Positions 43,306 to 53,602 of a DNA stretch of 64,000 nt are shown one piece after another (the first letter of the stretch is position 1; every line of letters begins with the position of its first letter). A program made the translations under genes and the position numbers. Origin of the DNA: Diphasiastrum complanatum (lineage: Eukaryota; Streptophyta; Lycopodiopsida; Lycopodiales; Lycopodiaceae); assembly GCA_029204225.1 (NCBI GenBank), contig CM055113.1, positions 15,341,471 to 15,405,470 of the forward strand, read 5' to 3'. The notes beneath the pieces are model-generated. The model saw only the letters and a program-made list of their open reading frames with translations. It was not told the DNA's origin and did no database searches.

Positions 43306-43732
43306 TGTCAGAATTTGTGATACAAATTCTAGATGAAGATACTAGTCCTATAGCACTCACACAAAACCAAGCATAGAGAGAATTCAAATCATAGGAGAAT
43401 TGAGCAATGCTCTAGCATATGAATTGAATGGAATTATTGTGGTGGGGCGCCAGCCTACTTAAATAGATTCTCTAATCAATGAGAAAAGCTAAGAGCCTAA
43501 AGCAAATAGCAAAAGAGCAAAAGCTAATTGCTATAATTACTACCTATATTGGGTAAAGTCCCAAGATGAATTTCTAAGTACTAAATAGATCCCAATTTAG
43601 TTGTAGTGCGCCCACCTACATGCATAAGCCTTAAAAAACGAATTTACTATAAATAGAATGGCCCCTAAAAATAGCACGCAGGCATGGCCAAACTATCATT
43701 AAGGGGTATCAAATAAACATTAATTCCTAACA
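43306..43732 (-). repeat. copia-3(-) 5' LTR (427 bp)
   Basis: Minus strand TGTTAGGAATTAATG...ATTCTGACA then the primer site. Roughly 90% identical to the LTR at 24828-25258 over the parts compared, but in opposite orientation. It lies 755 bp from the THP1 exon d donor. Flanks do not match the other copy, so these are two elements. Confidence 0.88.
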
Positions 43733-43916
43733 AGTTGGTATAGGCATTGCCAGAGATAGGCAGACGATACATACAGATTGCACTATCCTCCTCACATTAT
43801 CTTCATGATTAGGGCTATCGATTATCATGGTTCTCTTAGAGGCATCTCACCTCCTACTTGAGTCGTTTGGTATCTCCATCACAGAGCTTCCCTCAGGCAC
43901 TCATTAGTATATCAGA
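43733..43916 (+). mobile_element. LINE ORF2 fragment (possibly the end of LINE-E)
   Basis: Reads ASHLLLESFGISITELPSGTHQYIRS, matching LINE-D ACHLLSTLGIQIIDLPAGTHQYIRG (37405-37480). It stops at 43916 where the G3 LTR begins. Confidence 0.65.
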
Positions 43917-44220
43917 AGTTATGGACTCGGTCCATTTACATTTACTTTACTTTATGCATAAGCAGGCCTGGGCCCTTTTTTATTCATTACTGACACTTAC
44001 TTTATGGTTGGCCTTGGCCTTATTATTCATTATTTGGACATTGGGACATATTACTGGAGAGTGGGGGCCTTCTTTGAGGGCGCACTATTATCCCTCCCAG
44101 TTGGGCCCTTGCCACTGGAAGCTTCCTTTTTAGGGCTTCCTTTAGGCTATAAGTAGGAAATCTATGTCATTTGTCATTCAACTGATGATATTGATCTCTC
44201 TCTTTAGTCTCCTTGCTTAT
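43917..44220 (+). repeat. G3 LTR fragment
   Basis: GTTATGGACTCGG... runs in parallel with 7994-8305, including the TATA region (GGCTATAAGTAGG, about 44150), then diverges; the last ~95 bp and the primer site are missing. Confidence 0.75.
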
Positions 44221-44487
44221 TTGTGTGTTGTGTGTGTGTTTGTTCGGCGTGAGGGGGTGAGACTAGTAACTCCTAGAAGTTGCAAATGCCAAATTTCTTG
44301 GCGACATGAGATTTAGACTCACATTCAGATGATACTCATACAACAGATTTTTGTTATGTAAAAGCCGGTATAATAGTTAACCCTATCCTCCTAATGATTG
44401 AAAAATAATTCATGCTTATCTTAAATACTTGTCCCATTGCTGGTGGTATCAAATTGATCATGCTAAAGTATGATGAGCAAAATGTAC

Positions 44488-44553
44488 CTTGAAATAAACT
44501 TTGAACAATTGACATGTGACATACAATGCTCCTACTCTTTTTGGCCCCTTTCC
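44488..44553 (-). CDS. THP1: THP1/EER5 TREX-2 subunit, internal exon d
   Basis: 66-nt exon, 22 codons, phase 0 at both ends: GKGPKRVGALYVTCQLFKVY-FK. Acceptor TTTCTTGTAG|GGAAAG, donor AAG|GTACAT. This is nearly invariant in plant THP1 ('GKGPKRVGALYVTCQLFK', recalled), so identity is secure despite the small size. It is followed by a giant intron (44487-24252, 20,236 bp) packed with LINEs, gypsy G1b and two opposite partial copies of copia-3. The next exon found begins LGTVHLCRSVIRS, which is the residue that follows directly in homologues, so no exon is missing in those 20 kb. Confidence 0.93.
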
Positions 44554-46859
44554 CTACAAGAAACACAATCTTAAGTCACTATTGCAATGGCTATTGCAAA
44601 ATAGCAGAAAAAAGTTGCTCTTTAAATTGGCATGTGCAAAACAAGTTACCTATCTCAAAGCTTCAATAAGTTTAAATCTCATAGAGACAAAAACAAAACA
44701 AAATGTTTCAAGTGCCTAGATAAAGTTCAAAGTGCTCACAAGCAACCAACAAATTATCATGACAAATAATTTGATAGATGTAGGTACAATAGATACATTT
44801 ATCCAAAGGACCCAATGTTGACTAAGAAGCAAATGACAAGAAGCAAGAAGGAAAGTGATTCGTCATTGTCAACTCAAAATTAAAAGCAAGCACATCTACA
44901 TCTTGAAGATTTATATCATCAACTCGTAGTTGATTCTTTGTTGAATGCTTCTTTTTGCCTTTTGGATTTAATTGCAACATTTCTAACTCATATTTTTCTA
45001 AGAAAACATTAGTCAATGTGGTCCACAACCAAAACACACGTACGATTTTCATTTTGTCATTGTTCTAAATGAAGCTAAGCACTTTAGCAATCCAAAATGG
45101 ATGAATTTCACTATTTTCCAAAGCTAAAAATCCAATGAGACTCCCTATCAATTTCACCAAGATAACCAGACCACTTAACCTTGGTGGCTTTTACAATCTG
45201 ATGACTTTTTCTAGAACCCAAATAAATTTCACATTTCTTATTTTACACAAGGGATGAAATTTCAGTTTGTTGTGGAATAGATGAGAATTCAATTGTGGTT
45301 GTTGGAATAGATGAGGATTCAACTTTAACCCTTAACTTAAGTCATTAGGGGAGTTTTGATCTCCAAAAGGGCCTCATATGAATTTGTGCAAATATCCCTT
45401 TAGAATTATTGAAATATTATACACTATTTTCAACCAATAGCTTTGACTTTTTAACTGTAGCTCAGAAGTATGCCATGTAACATCTCATTAGAAAGCGCTC
45501 ATTGAGCGCTTTTCAATGCACCAAACTCCGCTAAAATCAGACTTACCTGGAAAAAGTTATGCCATTTTCAATGTGGACTCAAAATGGGAACTCAAAAAGT
45601 TACGTTACGTAGATTTCAAATGTGAGTGTTTTGATTGGTCCATGTGTAAAAAAACATTGAGAAAAACTATAAGGAGAATCTTTACAAAGGGCCCTTTTTT
45701 AATTTAGAACTCCTCTAATGAAACCGAATTTCTGTTTTTTAAAAAAAAAATCCATCCACCAATGTTTATTAAACTCATCAAAAACCTGGTACGTTGTTTG
45801 AATGGTTGATTTCAAAAAATTTAATGCTGCAAATGGATCAACTGAATGTTATTCTCTTTAAGCTTTATGCTTTTCCAGAGTGGATGTTAGATGATACAAA
45901 GGCACAAGTATAATGATAATAATTCAAATAAGATAAAATATAAAACAAGGACCATAATATATAGACAAGTTACCCAGACATAGACAAAATATAAAATACT
46001 ACAAACAAAGTGGTCTCCTTAGCTCCCCACTTTTCTGCATTCTATTATTATACCAGAAGCTGGAATACCAAAGATAAAACCAGAAGAGCCTAAAATAGTT
46101 CGAACTTTTCTCATGATTTTCTTAAATAAGTAATCCTTATGGAGTAACAAAACAATTAGATTGCTTGGCTGGTCTACAAAAGCAGCCTGGGTAGAGATGA
46201 ATGAATGATAAAGGGCTTCCCCACCTCTGTAACATAGTATAGATGGGTCCCGCCTCAAGCACATCCATGCTTGGATTTGTGACACAAGGCAACCCAAGGT
46301 GCTGTGTTGACATGTGGCACTAAAAACGAAGACAACCCAAACCAGCACTCCACCTCTTTAACACTCCACCTCTTTAACAGGTCATCACCTTAGGGCGTAC
46401 CATCATAATACATAGCATTCTCCCTTAAAGAGCTTTCTTCTCAAGGGAGAAACCCAAGGAGTCTCTATCTCTAATTCTTTTTCCCAAATGTCCTCATCAT
46501 CATTTAGTTACTCCCTAGGCTCATTGTATGGCACCCTATATCTTCTTTTCTTCTTACATCCCTTTCTACCCAAATTCACTATTCTCCCTACTATTCGATA
46601 TGCCCCATGATAGTACAATGGACACTTAGGCTGTGCACCTTTCATCCTTGTTTCACAATGCCACATCCATTGATTTCCCTAGCAAACCATATAAACCAAT
46701 ATCCCATTTCACATTCCCTCACAATACTTGGGATGATGAATGCAAGCAATTCCATCTTCAAGTCATGCACACTCAAACCTTCTCTTTGCACTTCTTCTAT
46801 GATATCAAAAAACAATACCATTCCCTAATTTTCATAAAAAGAGAACTTATTTGAAAGCT
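44554..46859. other. THP1 intron sequence, no recognised feature
   Basis: AT-rich, with only short random open frames. A 16-bp direct repeat (ACTCCACCTCTTTAAC twice) is at about 46347-46378. Confidence 0.5.
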
Positions 46860-47140
46860 TAAAACAAGAGACTTCTTGAGTAGGGTTGCTCACTCTTGCT
46901 TACACTTTTTTACCTCTACATTGATGAGCTTAAGGGACTTATTGGTCAGCACAACGGCCAAACTTGGAAATATCTTGATATCCATCTTACTATATGTTGA
47001 TGGTGTAGTCCTAGTTTTGCCAACCAGGAAAGGCTTGCAGTAGCTCATTGATGCCCTATATACCTTTTGTCGTGTCATTGGAGTTGAATGTGAAGAAGAC
47101 CAAGTTCATAATCTTCAATACATCTTGCTCCTTCATGCAA
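46860..47140 (+). mobile_element. LINE reverse-transcriptase remnant
   Basis: In shifting frames: FYLYIDELKGLIGQHN, ILLYVDGVVLVL (YADD decayed to YVDG), TRKGLQ, matching LINE-D 36990-37125. Short, decayed, inside the 4.6-kb intron. Confidence 0.65.
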
Positions 47141-47249
47141 TGTTCAGGGTACCTTTTCAAACATCTTTTTCAAAATGGAAAAACATGTTTTGAACAAGTG
47201 CCTACCTTTTTAGAATGGTGAAATATTTTCGGGGTTTTTTTTTTAAGGT

Positions 47250-47455
47250 TAAATCCTTAACCCCTAGCCCTAAACCCTAAATCCTTCTCCCTTGGCCCTT
47301 AGCCTTTGTTCATTTGTCCTTCGCCATTAGCCTTCATCCTTAGCCCTTGGTCCTTGGCCCTTGTTCCTTAGCCCTTGGTCGTTAGCCCTTGTCTTTTAGC
47401 CTTTAACCCTTGGCCCTTGGACCTTAACCCTTGGTTCTTGGACTTCCTAGATGGA
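47250..47455. repeat. Telomere-like degenerate heptamer array
   Basis: Begins with CCCTAGCCCTAAACCCTAAA, including two plant telomere units (CCCTAAA), then drifts into about 25 CCCTTGG/CCCTTAG-like units. Confidence 0.7.
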
Positions 47456-48059
47456 TCAGGCATGAACAAGGTTGGAGCACAATTATCGACTTCACAAGGG
47501 CCTTCAACTAGTTCATGATCAACGTGGCTAATTCTCCAGATCCAATTGTTCTGGAAGCCTACTACAATGTGGAGACCCTGCTAATGGCTACCAAGGTAGA
47601 GACTAGATGGATAAAATCTTCAAATCGAGGGCCATCGAGGATCAGATCCCTCTACACTGGACCTGCTATTGCTTACTGAATTCTATCAATGATCAATCCA
47701 TTAGGGTGAGCAAAAGGTTGAGCTCAAGCCTCAATATCAATAATCAAAATGTTCTCAATTGACACCAATTGATGGTTCTGAATGATTACATTCAAGAATG
47801 TGCCTTTGGATGAAAAGAAAGGTAGCCTCACTAACAATTTTCAGGACCTTGATTACCATTTCCTACATCTTCATGCAACCAACCAAACAATGGTTTGCCA
47901 ACTCACCACCAAATCATAGGAAATCTTTCACAACATCCATTAGCCTAATGCTACCAACATGATCAATCAGAACCAAGTTCCAATAGATAAGTATGTGCAT
48001 ACCATACCACCAACACCTACCCCGGAAAAACTTAGGATAGAGGTGGTTGGAAAGGGAGC

Positions 48060-48319
48060 ATAGGATGGAGAGCACGTGCAGTAGCCAGGATGTATCTCCA
48101 GGCCAGGAGATGTGTGCTAGGGAGAGCCAAGGGCGATGGCTGGTGGTATGGGACGCTAGTTATCGTCGGAGGCTTGACTTGGCATGAAGATGTCGATAGT
48201 TCCAGTGCATGGGGGTGGGTCGGTAGTGACCCTATGGATCGGCGGATATGGTGCGTCGTCACTAGTATGAGGCGTGCGTCAACCTTCAAGGCAATCGGAG
48301 ATTTATGGGAGTTGTAACA
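48060..48319 (+). repeat. LTR 3' part of an unassigned gypsy-type element
   Basis: Ends GGGAGTTGTAACA followed by T and the primer site at 48321. Only the right end is certain; the left limit given is approximate. No gag follows. Confidence 0.55.
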
Positions 48320-48320
48320 T

Positions 48321-48334
48321 TTGGTATCAGAGCC
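48321..48334 (+). promoter_or_regulatory. Primer-binding site
   Basis: TTGGTATCAGAGCC, perfect match to the initiator tRNA-Met type, one base after an LTR end TGTAACA. Confidence 0.8.
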
Positions 48335-49141
48335 GCCCATTCCCTAATATGCTTTAGCGGCTTGGTATTCTCTTATAAGAAATGTGGTTGTTTGTATTTT
48401 TATAACCTTGGTTCAAGTTTGTTGCTGAGAAAAGGAAGCTAGTCCACTAAAAGAAACGCAGCCCATGCTCTGTTATGATTTATCACTTGTGCTTTTTATT
48501 CATATACAACATATCAGGCATTTGAAAATCAGTTTTTTCGACTCCCCAGGTAAATACAACACTCATATGTCAAAATTGTGAAACAAAATATGCATAGTAC
48601 TCAAGTGCAAGATCCTTCTTAACGACAGAACAGTTTGATGCCAAAAACATAATCTATTAGCTTCAGTTTGTTGTTAGAAACCTTAAAAATAATAGTTTTT
48701 TATTATTTTTGCTGGCTGATGCTACACCATTTAATAGTGTTAAAACTACTAGCTGTGTTTACAATTGCTTTGTGTATATCAAGAGTGGAAATCTGCTAAA
48801 AAAACAGCCAGCTTATTCTTTGTGTGCATTTCCTCTCAGCAAAATTATTATACTGTTCCATTACAGAATGTGCAGATCACCATGAACAGGCGGCTGTGAG
48901 CAACATTACTAGAAGATTGCTCAACCCAATGAATGTCAGACTATTATCTGTGAGAATTTGTTCAGAGTATGCCAAGGAAAAATTGACGCTTTATGGTTCT
49001 CTAGCCAAGAGAAATCTAGCAGTTCAATTTGTAGATTGTTTCAAAATATTCCTGTATTCAACAGAATGCCAATGTTTAACTGGTGGAATCCAATGCAACC
49101 GCTACTTCACTAGCTTTTTTCTGAAAAGCATGAAAACATAC
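48335..49141. other. THP1 intron, no recognised coding feature
   Basis: Presumably leader remains of the LTR element at first, then unassigned AT-rich sequence. Confidence 0.45.
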
Positions 49142-49231
49142 CGCAAGAGCACCAAAAACCTTCATCAAAAAAGAGCCTGCTCCTTTTAGCTTGTCAGGAA
49201 TCTTTCCATTAGCTACCATTTCCCTGTCAGC
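49142..49231 (-). CDS. THP1: THP1/EER5 TREX-2 subunit, internal exon c
   Basis: Exactly 90 nt, 30 codons, phase 0 at both ends: ADREMVANGKIPDK...GSFLMKVFGALA. Acceptor GTGTGAAG|GCTGAC, donor GCG|GTATG. It matches the 'ADR(E/D)LASNGK.PDKLKGAGSFLMKVFG.LA' segment of plant THP1 (recalled), the start of the PCI-domain helical repeats. It joins in frame to exon d (GKGPKRVGALY...), as in homologues. The intron after it (49141-44554, 4,588 bp) contains an LTR end with primer site, a telomere-like array and a LINE remnant. Confidence 0.9.
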
Positions 49232-49379
49232 CTTCACACAAATATTCATTCAAAGTGAACCTGTGCATCACATATAGAACATGAGACAAAACAATTTTCC
49301 AATAAAAAAAACCCCAACAAATACATTTTCACCAAAAAAGCCAACAAAAAGCAAAGCTCATGGTAGCAAGATGTAGCAC

Positions 49380-49473
49380 CATTTGAGCGAGAGTTCGCAG
49401 TTCATAAACGATGGTATGCAAGGCTTCCATGGCCCAAGCAGACTCCCAACTGCGAAATTCCTGTAAGAACATG
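49380..49473 (-). CDS. THP1: THP1/EER5 TREX-2 subunit, internal exon b
   Basis: 94-nt exon: one base completing Asn, then 31 codons MFLQEFRSWESAWAMEALH...YELRTLAQM. This is the most diagnostic match: plant THP1/PCID2 proteins carry 'FLQEFRNW(D/E)SAWAMEAL' at this place (recalled family sequence). Acceptor GAATATAG|CATG, donor CAAATG|GTGCTA. A second AG (TTACAG|GAATTT) lies 12 nt downstream, but only the first restores phase with the previous exon. The intron that follows is normal in size (49379-49232, 148 bp), in contrast with the multi-kb introns on either side. Confidence 0.9.
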
Positions 49474-50254
49474 CTATATTCTCTAGATAAGGATAGACTT
49501 GCTTTTTCCAGAGTAACAAACACACATCTCAAAATTTATGCACTATTTTATAATGAAAGTCATAGATTAGAGAGAACATATTTGTTATTATAAGGGCCTT
49601 TGAATTACAGAAGTGCAGATGTGCTACTTGATATCGTATCTCAAGTAACATGGAGATAACTTAATGGTGTTAAAGTGGTGCTTATCCAGCTTTTTTTAGT
49701 TCAATGATGCATATGCTTAGGATTACATTTGTCTCTTGAATCTACTACTGGAAATTTAGATAATTTGGTTGTTTGTGACCTTCTTGCCGACTTCAAGAGC
49801 AACTGATTACAATTTACCAAAATCAAACAGAGATCTTAATTTTCTCAAAGATGGTCAAAGTTTTCTCAGCCCACTTTAATATTCGAGCGAAGCATCCAGT
49901 ACCATATTTGTAAGCAAATACAATAATATGCATTTTTCCATGTATGTTTCTCACAAGGCATTGATATGATGAACAATAGTGATGCATAAAAAGCCTACTT
50001 CGTACCTCTTCTCTCTTAGTTATTCAAATAAACTTATAGAATAAGCTAAGGACATGAAGAAAAATATCTATTAGAAAGCCTAATTCTAAAGATATGATGA
50101 TTGCAAACCTTGGGATGGGAGGGAGTTTGATAAATCAATGTTATTATGATCAACTTTACAATATGGGATTACAAAATGAAAACTTCCTATGCATAGAGAC
50201 TACCACTTTCTTGCCATAGGAACATAGTAACATGGTTCCTCCATTCTTCTATCA

Positions 50255-51067
50255 TCAGAAAGTGATAAGAACCTCCAAGATCCAAAATTTGAAAAAGACC
50301 ATATACTTGACTTTGCCCCTATGTACCACACTCCAAGTGAGTACATCATATAAAACATAAGAATTATCAAAAATGAAGTAGCAACAATGATCAATCTTAC
50401 TCATTATAAACCTGAGGGTAAGTAGGTGGAAAACCATCCCCTTTGTGCTCTCCTCTTCTGAACCTAAAAAACATGTTAGATCCATTGATGAACCCTCTAA
50501 GATCCATGCCCAAAACCCTAGTTGCCAAGTTTTGTCACAAAATTTTCTTTGCCAAGCTCCAAGGCCTCGTACTAAAATTTTGTATGACTTGATTACTAAA
50601 AGAAAAGGTAGCATTTTGATTTTTACAAATCTTTATCCCTACCATATCATGAAGAAAATCATGATTCTCCATCTCAAAGTTTTGACTAAGATCATCCTTC
50701 TAAAAGAAAAGGTAGCATTTTGATTTTTACAAATCTTTATCCCTACCATATCATGAAATAAATCATGATTCTCCATCTCAAAGTTTTGACTAAGATCATC
50801 CCAGATCCTCAATTCACTATGTAGAGTGAATACAATGTCATCACCGTAATACCACCATAAGATAACATGATTTCTATCAAACTTGAAGTAGAATGGATCA
50901 AGATGAGTGTAGAAAGTGTAGAACCGGCTCTTTGCTACCCTCTTGAGTCCATCCAAACCTTTGTACTGATGAAAAACCAAATTGTCAACTCCGAGCAAAC
51001 TAGGTAAGTGAATTGCTCTTGAAAACACCTTTAATCTGATACCCATATTGGAACCCCAAAAAAACAT
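50255..51067 (-). other. Unidentified coding-like region with duplication
   Basis: Minus strand is open for long stretches: from 51067 (MFFWGSNMGIRLKV..., GLDGLKRVAKSRFYTFYTHLDPFY, ELRIWDDLSQNFEMENHDLFHDM) and from 50614 to 50255 (RGLGAWQRKFCDKTWQLGFW, SYVLYDVLTWSV). Trp/Tyr/Asp-rich composition recalls F-box/kelch-like proteins, but no motif is clear. A 104-bp tandem duplication (50596-50699 and 50700-50803) shifts the frame between the halves. It lies within a THP1 intron, so it is probably a decayed gene fragment. Confidence 0.35.
50596..50803. repeat. 104-bp tandem duplication
   Basis: Two adjacent copies of a 104-bp unit starting CTAAAAGAAAAGGTAGC, almost identical (differences near 50651 and 50757). 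Confidence 0.9.
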
Positions 51068-51389
51068 TGCGTTTCAGGAAACCCTAATGGGATTTCCTGG
51101 ATCGTGTTTCAGAACGGAATGTGCAACATTGATAACAATTGGTAATCGACACACTTAGAAGACTGAGGACTCAATGAGACATTAAGGTACATCTTGCACA
51201 TGCGCAAGGTATTCATGATTCTACTATTCCCTACTAAATTTTTAACTAAAGTTTTATATGCCAAACTTTCACGCACATACTATGTTTTTTTTTTGGCTCT
51301 AATTTTAAATCCGTTTACAACAGTTCGTTTGAAACACACTTTTCGAAAAGAAGTTTCATTGAATGAAACGCATTTCAATGAAACATTGC

Positions 51390-52077
51390 TTACATGGAAT
51401 ACTGGAGGCACCTTGCATCCCTCGAGCAATTGTAGCTTATAAGCCACCTTACTGACCTTCGTGACAATCAGCCACGATCCACAATACCTAGGGGATAGCT
51501 TTTTACACTTGCCAATTCTGATCACCTTAAACTTAGGCAGCACTAGCAAGAAGACCATATCACGTACACCAAATTCCCTATAAGTATGGTTTATACAAAC
51601 ATTAGCCTCCACTTGATTCTGAACCTTGGAAAGACTTGATCGTGCCAACTCTAGCTTTGCCTACATCTGAGTCAAAAACACTATAGGTATTTTCTGGGAA
51701 ATGCCAAGGGTAGTAGGACTAGCTAGCCAAAACCCATATTTGAGCTCAAACGGGCTCATACAAGTGGACATGTGCTTCTTATTGTTGTGCACAAACTCAA
51801 CTAGCAATAAATATTTAACCCAGTCAGTCTGCGACTCACTGGCATATGCTCTAAGCATGTCCTCAAGGACTTGGTTGACCCTCTACCCATCGGTCTGTTA
51901 CTACTACTCATCCACAATTGTGTGCCTAACTTGGCAAAGACATTAGTCCAGAATGTTCCAGTGAACCAGGGATCCCTATCTACCATAATGGACTTAGAAA
52001 GTCCATGCAATCTCCAGACATGTTCAATGAACAATTCTACGGTCTATGGGGTTGTCACCATCTTCCAGGTGGCAATA
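51390..52077 (-). pseudogene. gypsy integrase fragment (G5)
   Basis: Minus strand: VDRDPWFTGTFWTNVFAKLG (about 51980), a decayed QTDGQTE region, LRTCLEHM, TDWVKYLLLVEFVHN, SPFELKYGF, then CKKLSPRYCGSWLIVTKVSKVAYKLQL and PPVFHVSNV at about 51420. This is the DDE core and GPY region of a gypsy integrase. It is interrupted upstream by the LTR at 52078. Confidence 0.78.
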
Positions 52078-52423
52078 TGTTGGAGGGTTTGGGGATCCCA
52101 AGGCAACCCTAACCCTAGTTAATAAGTGAGAGGGAATTGGCACCCTGCATGTGTAAGTCCAACCCGATGATCAGATAGCTATTTGATTAGTTAGATGTTA
52201 ATAAAAGGACTTTAGACCTTTTTGCGGGAATTAAATGTCACAAGGCCTAATAGTCAAGTTAGTGAATAAAAAGCGTTCCCCCCAAATTTCAAATTTCAAA
52301 TAATAGGAGAGGTAGAAATTGGCCAATAGGATTTGATGCCAATGCCCTAAAATCCACTATATATAGTGGTACATTGTAATTCATTTTCATGTTCATTTCA
52401 CTTGCGTAGAGAAGCTTGTAACA
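52078..52423 (+). repeat. LTR of an unassigned element (346 bp), inserted in G5
   Basis: TGTTGGAGGG...GCTTGTAACA, ends inverted repeats (TGTT/AACA). A TATA-like ATATATAGTGG is at about 52358. Confidence 0.75.
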
Positions 52424-52424
52424 C

Positions 52425-52439
52425 TTGGTATTAGAGCCC
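52425..52439 (+). promoter_or_regulatory. Primer-binding site
   Basis: TTGGTATTAGAGCCC, one change from consensus, one base after the LTR. The sequence to 53449 has no readable gag, so the element is either non-coding or truncated. Confidence 0.75.
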
Positions 52440-53465
52440 AAGTTTAGAGAGAGAATTCACCCATTTTAGAGAGAGAACATCTATAGGAGTAATAAAGCTC
52501 ACCACATGTCAGCTTTCATGCATGAAGTAGGTTCTTGCATGGTAGACTTTTTGGGCAAAAGCGTACAAATAAGAGTTTTGGGTGCTGTTTGGCTTGAAGG
52601 AGCCCAAGTAGGTCATTTTTAGATTTTTTGAGCAAAAGGTTGAGGTACAATAGGGCATACACCTTGGAGGTTCCATCTTTTCCCAAGGAGGCAAAATTCA
52701 GCCAATTTTGTGCTTTCAAAACTTGCAAAGAGGAGGGATCTGCAATTCAAAGGAGGATGTGGCCATTTATGTGTTACTTGCCCTCTTTCAAGGGGCTTTT
52801 GCTATAAAATCATTCCCAGCCCTATTAAGCATTAAATTCATGGTTCAAATTCCCAATTTTTTTTGGGGGGCAATATGGGTATCAGATGAAAGCTCTAATT
52901 AAGAGCATTATTACTGTGTAGTTTGCCGAATGTTTCGGGTACAGGATGGTCCAATTCAGGTGCATTAATCCACGTCGGGTTCTGTCAAGGATAAAAATTC
53001 ATAACCTCTAACCTGTTCGTTACGATCACAAATAGTCCCAGTGGGACAGAGACAGAGAACTGTAGAGCAATTGTACCTCACAGGACATCATACAGATGGC
53101 TTACAAAAATGAACCATAAAATTTTCTCAAATAGTTTATGGATAAGCTTTGAGTGCAACTTTTAAGACTAAAAAACATTAGAATTTCATAAAGTTGAAAT
53201 ACTTACGACCCAAATGCCCTATCAAAATTTATGCAGGCATTCTTGATTGCAATTTATCATTGACCACTCTACTATGCATCCTAATATGAAGCTGAATTTC
53301 ATGCTTTTATATTTGAAATAGATGTACATATCTTGAAAAACCTACGAATTTAAAGTTATACAAGTTAAAATTGATGCTTATCCAAAGACATATTGTCCAT
53401 ACCATTCCCCTATGAATCATGAAATGATAGTAAGTAAACAAAATTCCAACTATAATAAAGGATAC
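52440..53465. other. No recognised coding feature (THP1 intron)
   Basis: Leader-like sequence after the primer site, then AT-rich intron up to the exon a donor. No domain found on either strand. Confidence 0.45.
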
Positions 53466-53602
53466 TTGGCAGATTTCTCAAGAGCATTAAAAGCTTCCAC
53501 ATAACGCCTTTGCTGATAAGAGTGCATGCATTTGGTGTGATTTGAAAGCATGTCCCCAAGTGGTGCGTGCTTGTCCACTTGCTTCAATATCTTGATCGGT
53601 TC
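53466..53602 (-). CDS. THP1: THP1/EER5 (PCID2-like) TREX-2 subunit, internal exon a
   Basis: 137-nt exon encoding 45 codons plus two bases: EPIKILKQVDKHAP...RRYVEAFNALEKSA. The acceptor is strong (CTTTGTAG|GAACC after a T/C-rich tract) and the donor is AA|GTATCC. The split codon AA+C (Asn) is completed by the next exon, giving the conserved plant sequence EKSAN before the Phe-Leu-Gln-Glu-Phe-Arg helix. THP1 is the PCI-domain subunit of TREX-2, which binds SAC3 and couples transcription to mRNA export at nuclear pores; in Arabidopsis the gene was found as EER5 in ethylene-response screens (family knowledge, recalled). Reading through the donor meets a stop after four codons, so it is not a terminal exon of the family. 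The following intron (53465-49474, 3,992 bp) holds a gypsy integrase remnant and an LTR. Confidence 0.85.

Noticed and set aside
24823-43737. Treating the two copia-3 fragments as the ends of one element
   Set aside because: Both are 5' ends with their own primer sites and the flanking five bases do not match.
53450-53602. Exon a taken as a terminal exon ending ...AKYPLL-stop
   Set aside because: The GTATCC donor two bases after the Ala codon joins in phase to exon b and restores the conserved EKSAN..FLQEFR sequence; readthrough residues do not match the family.
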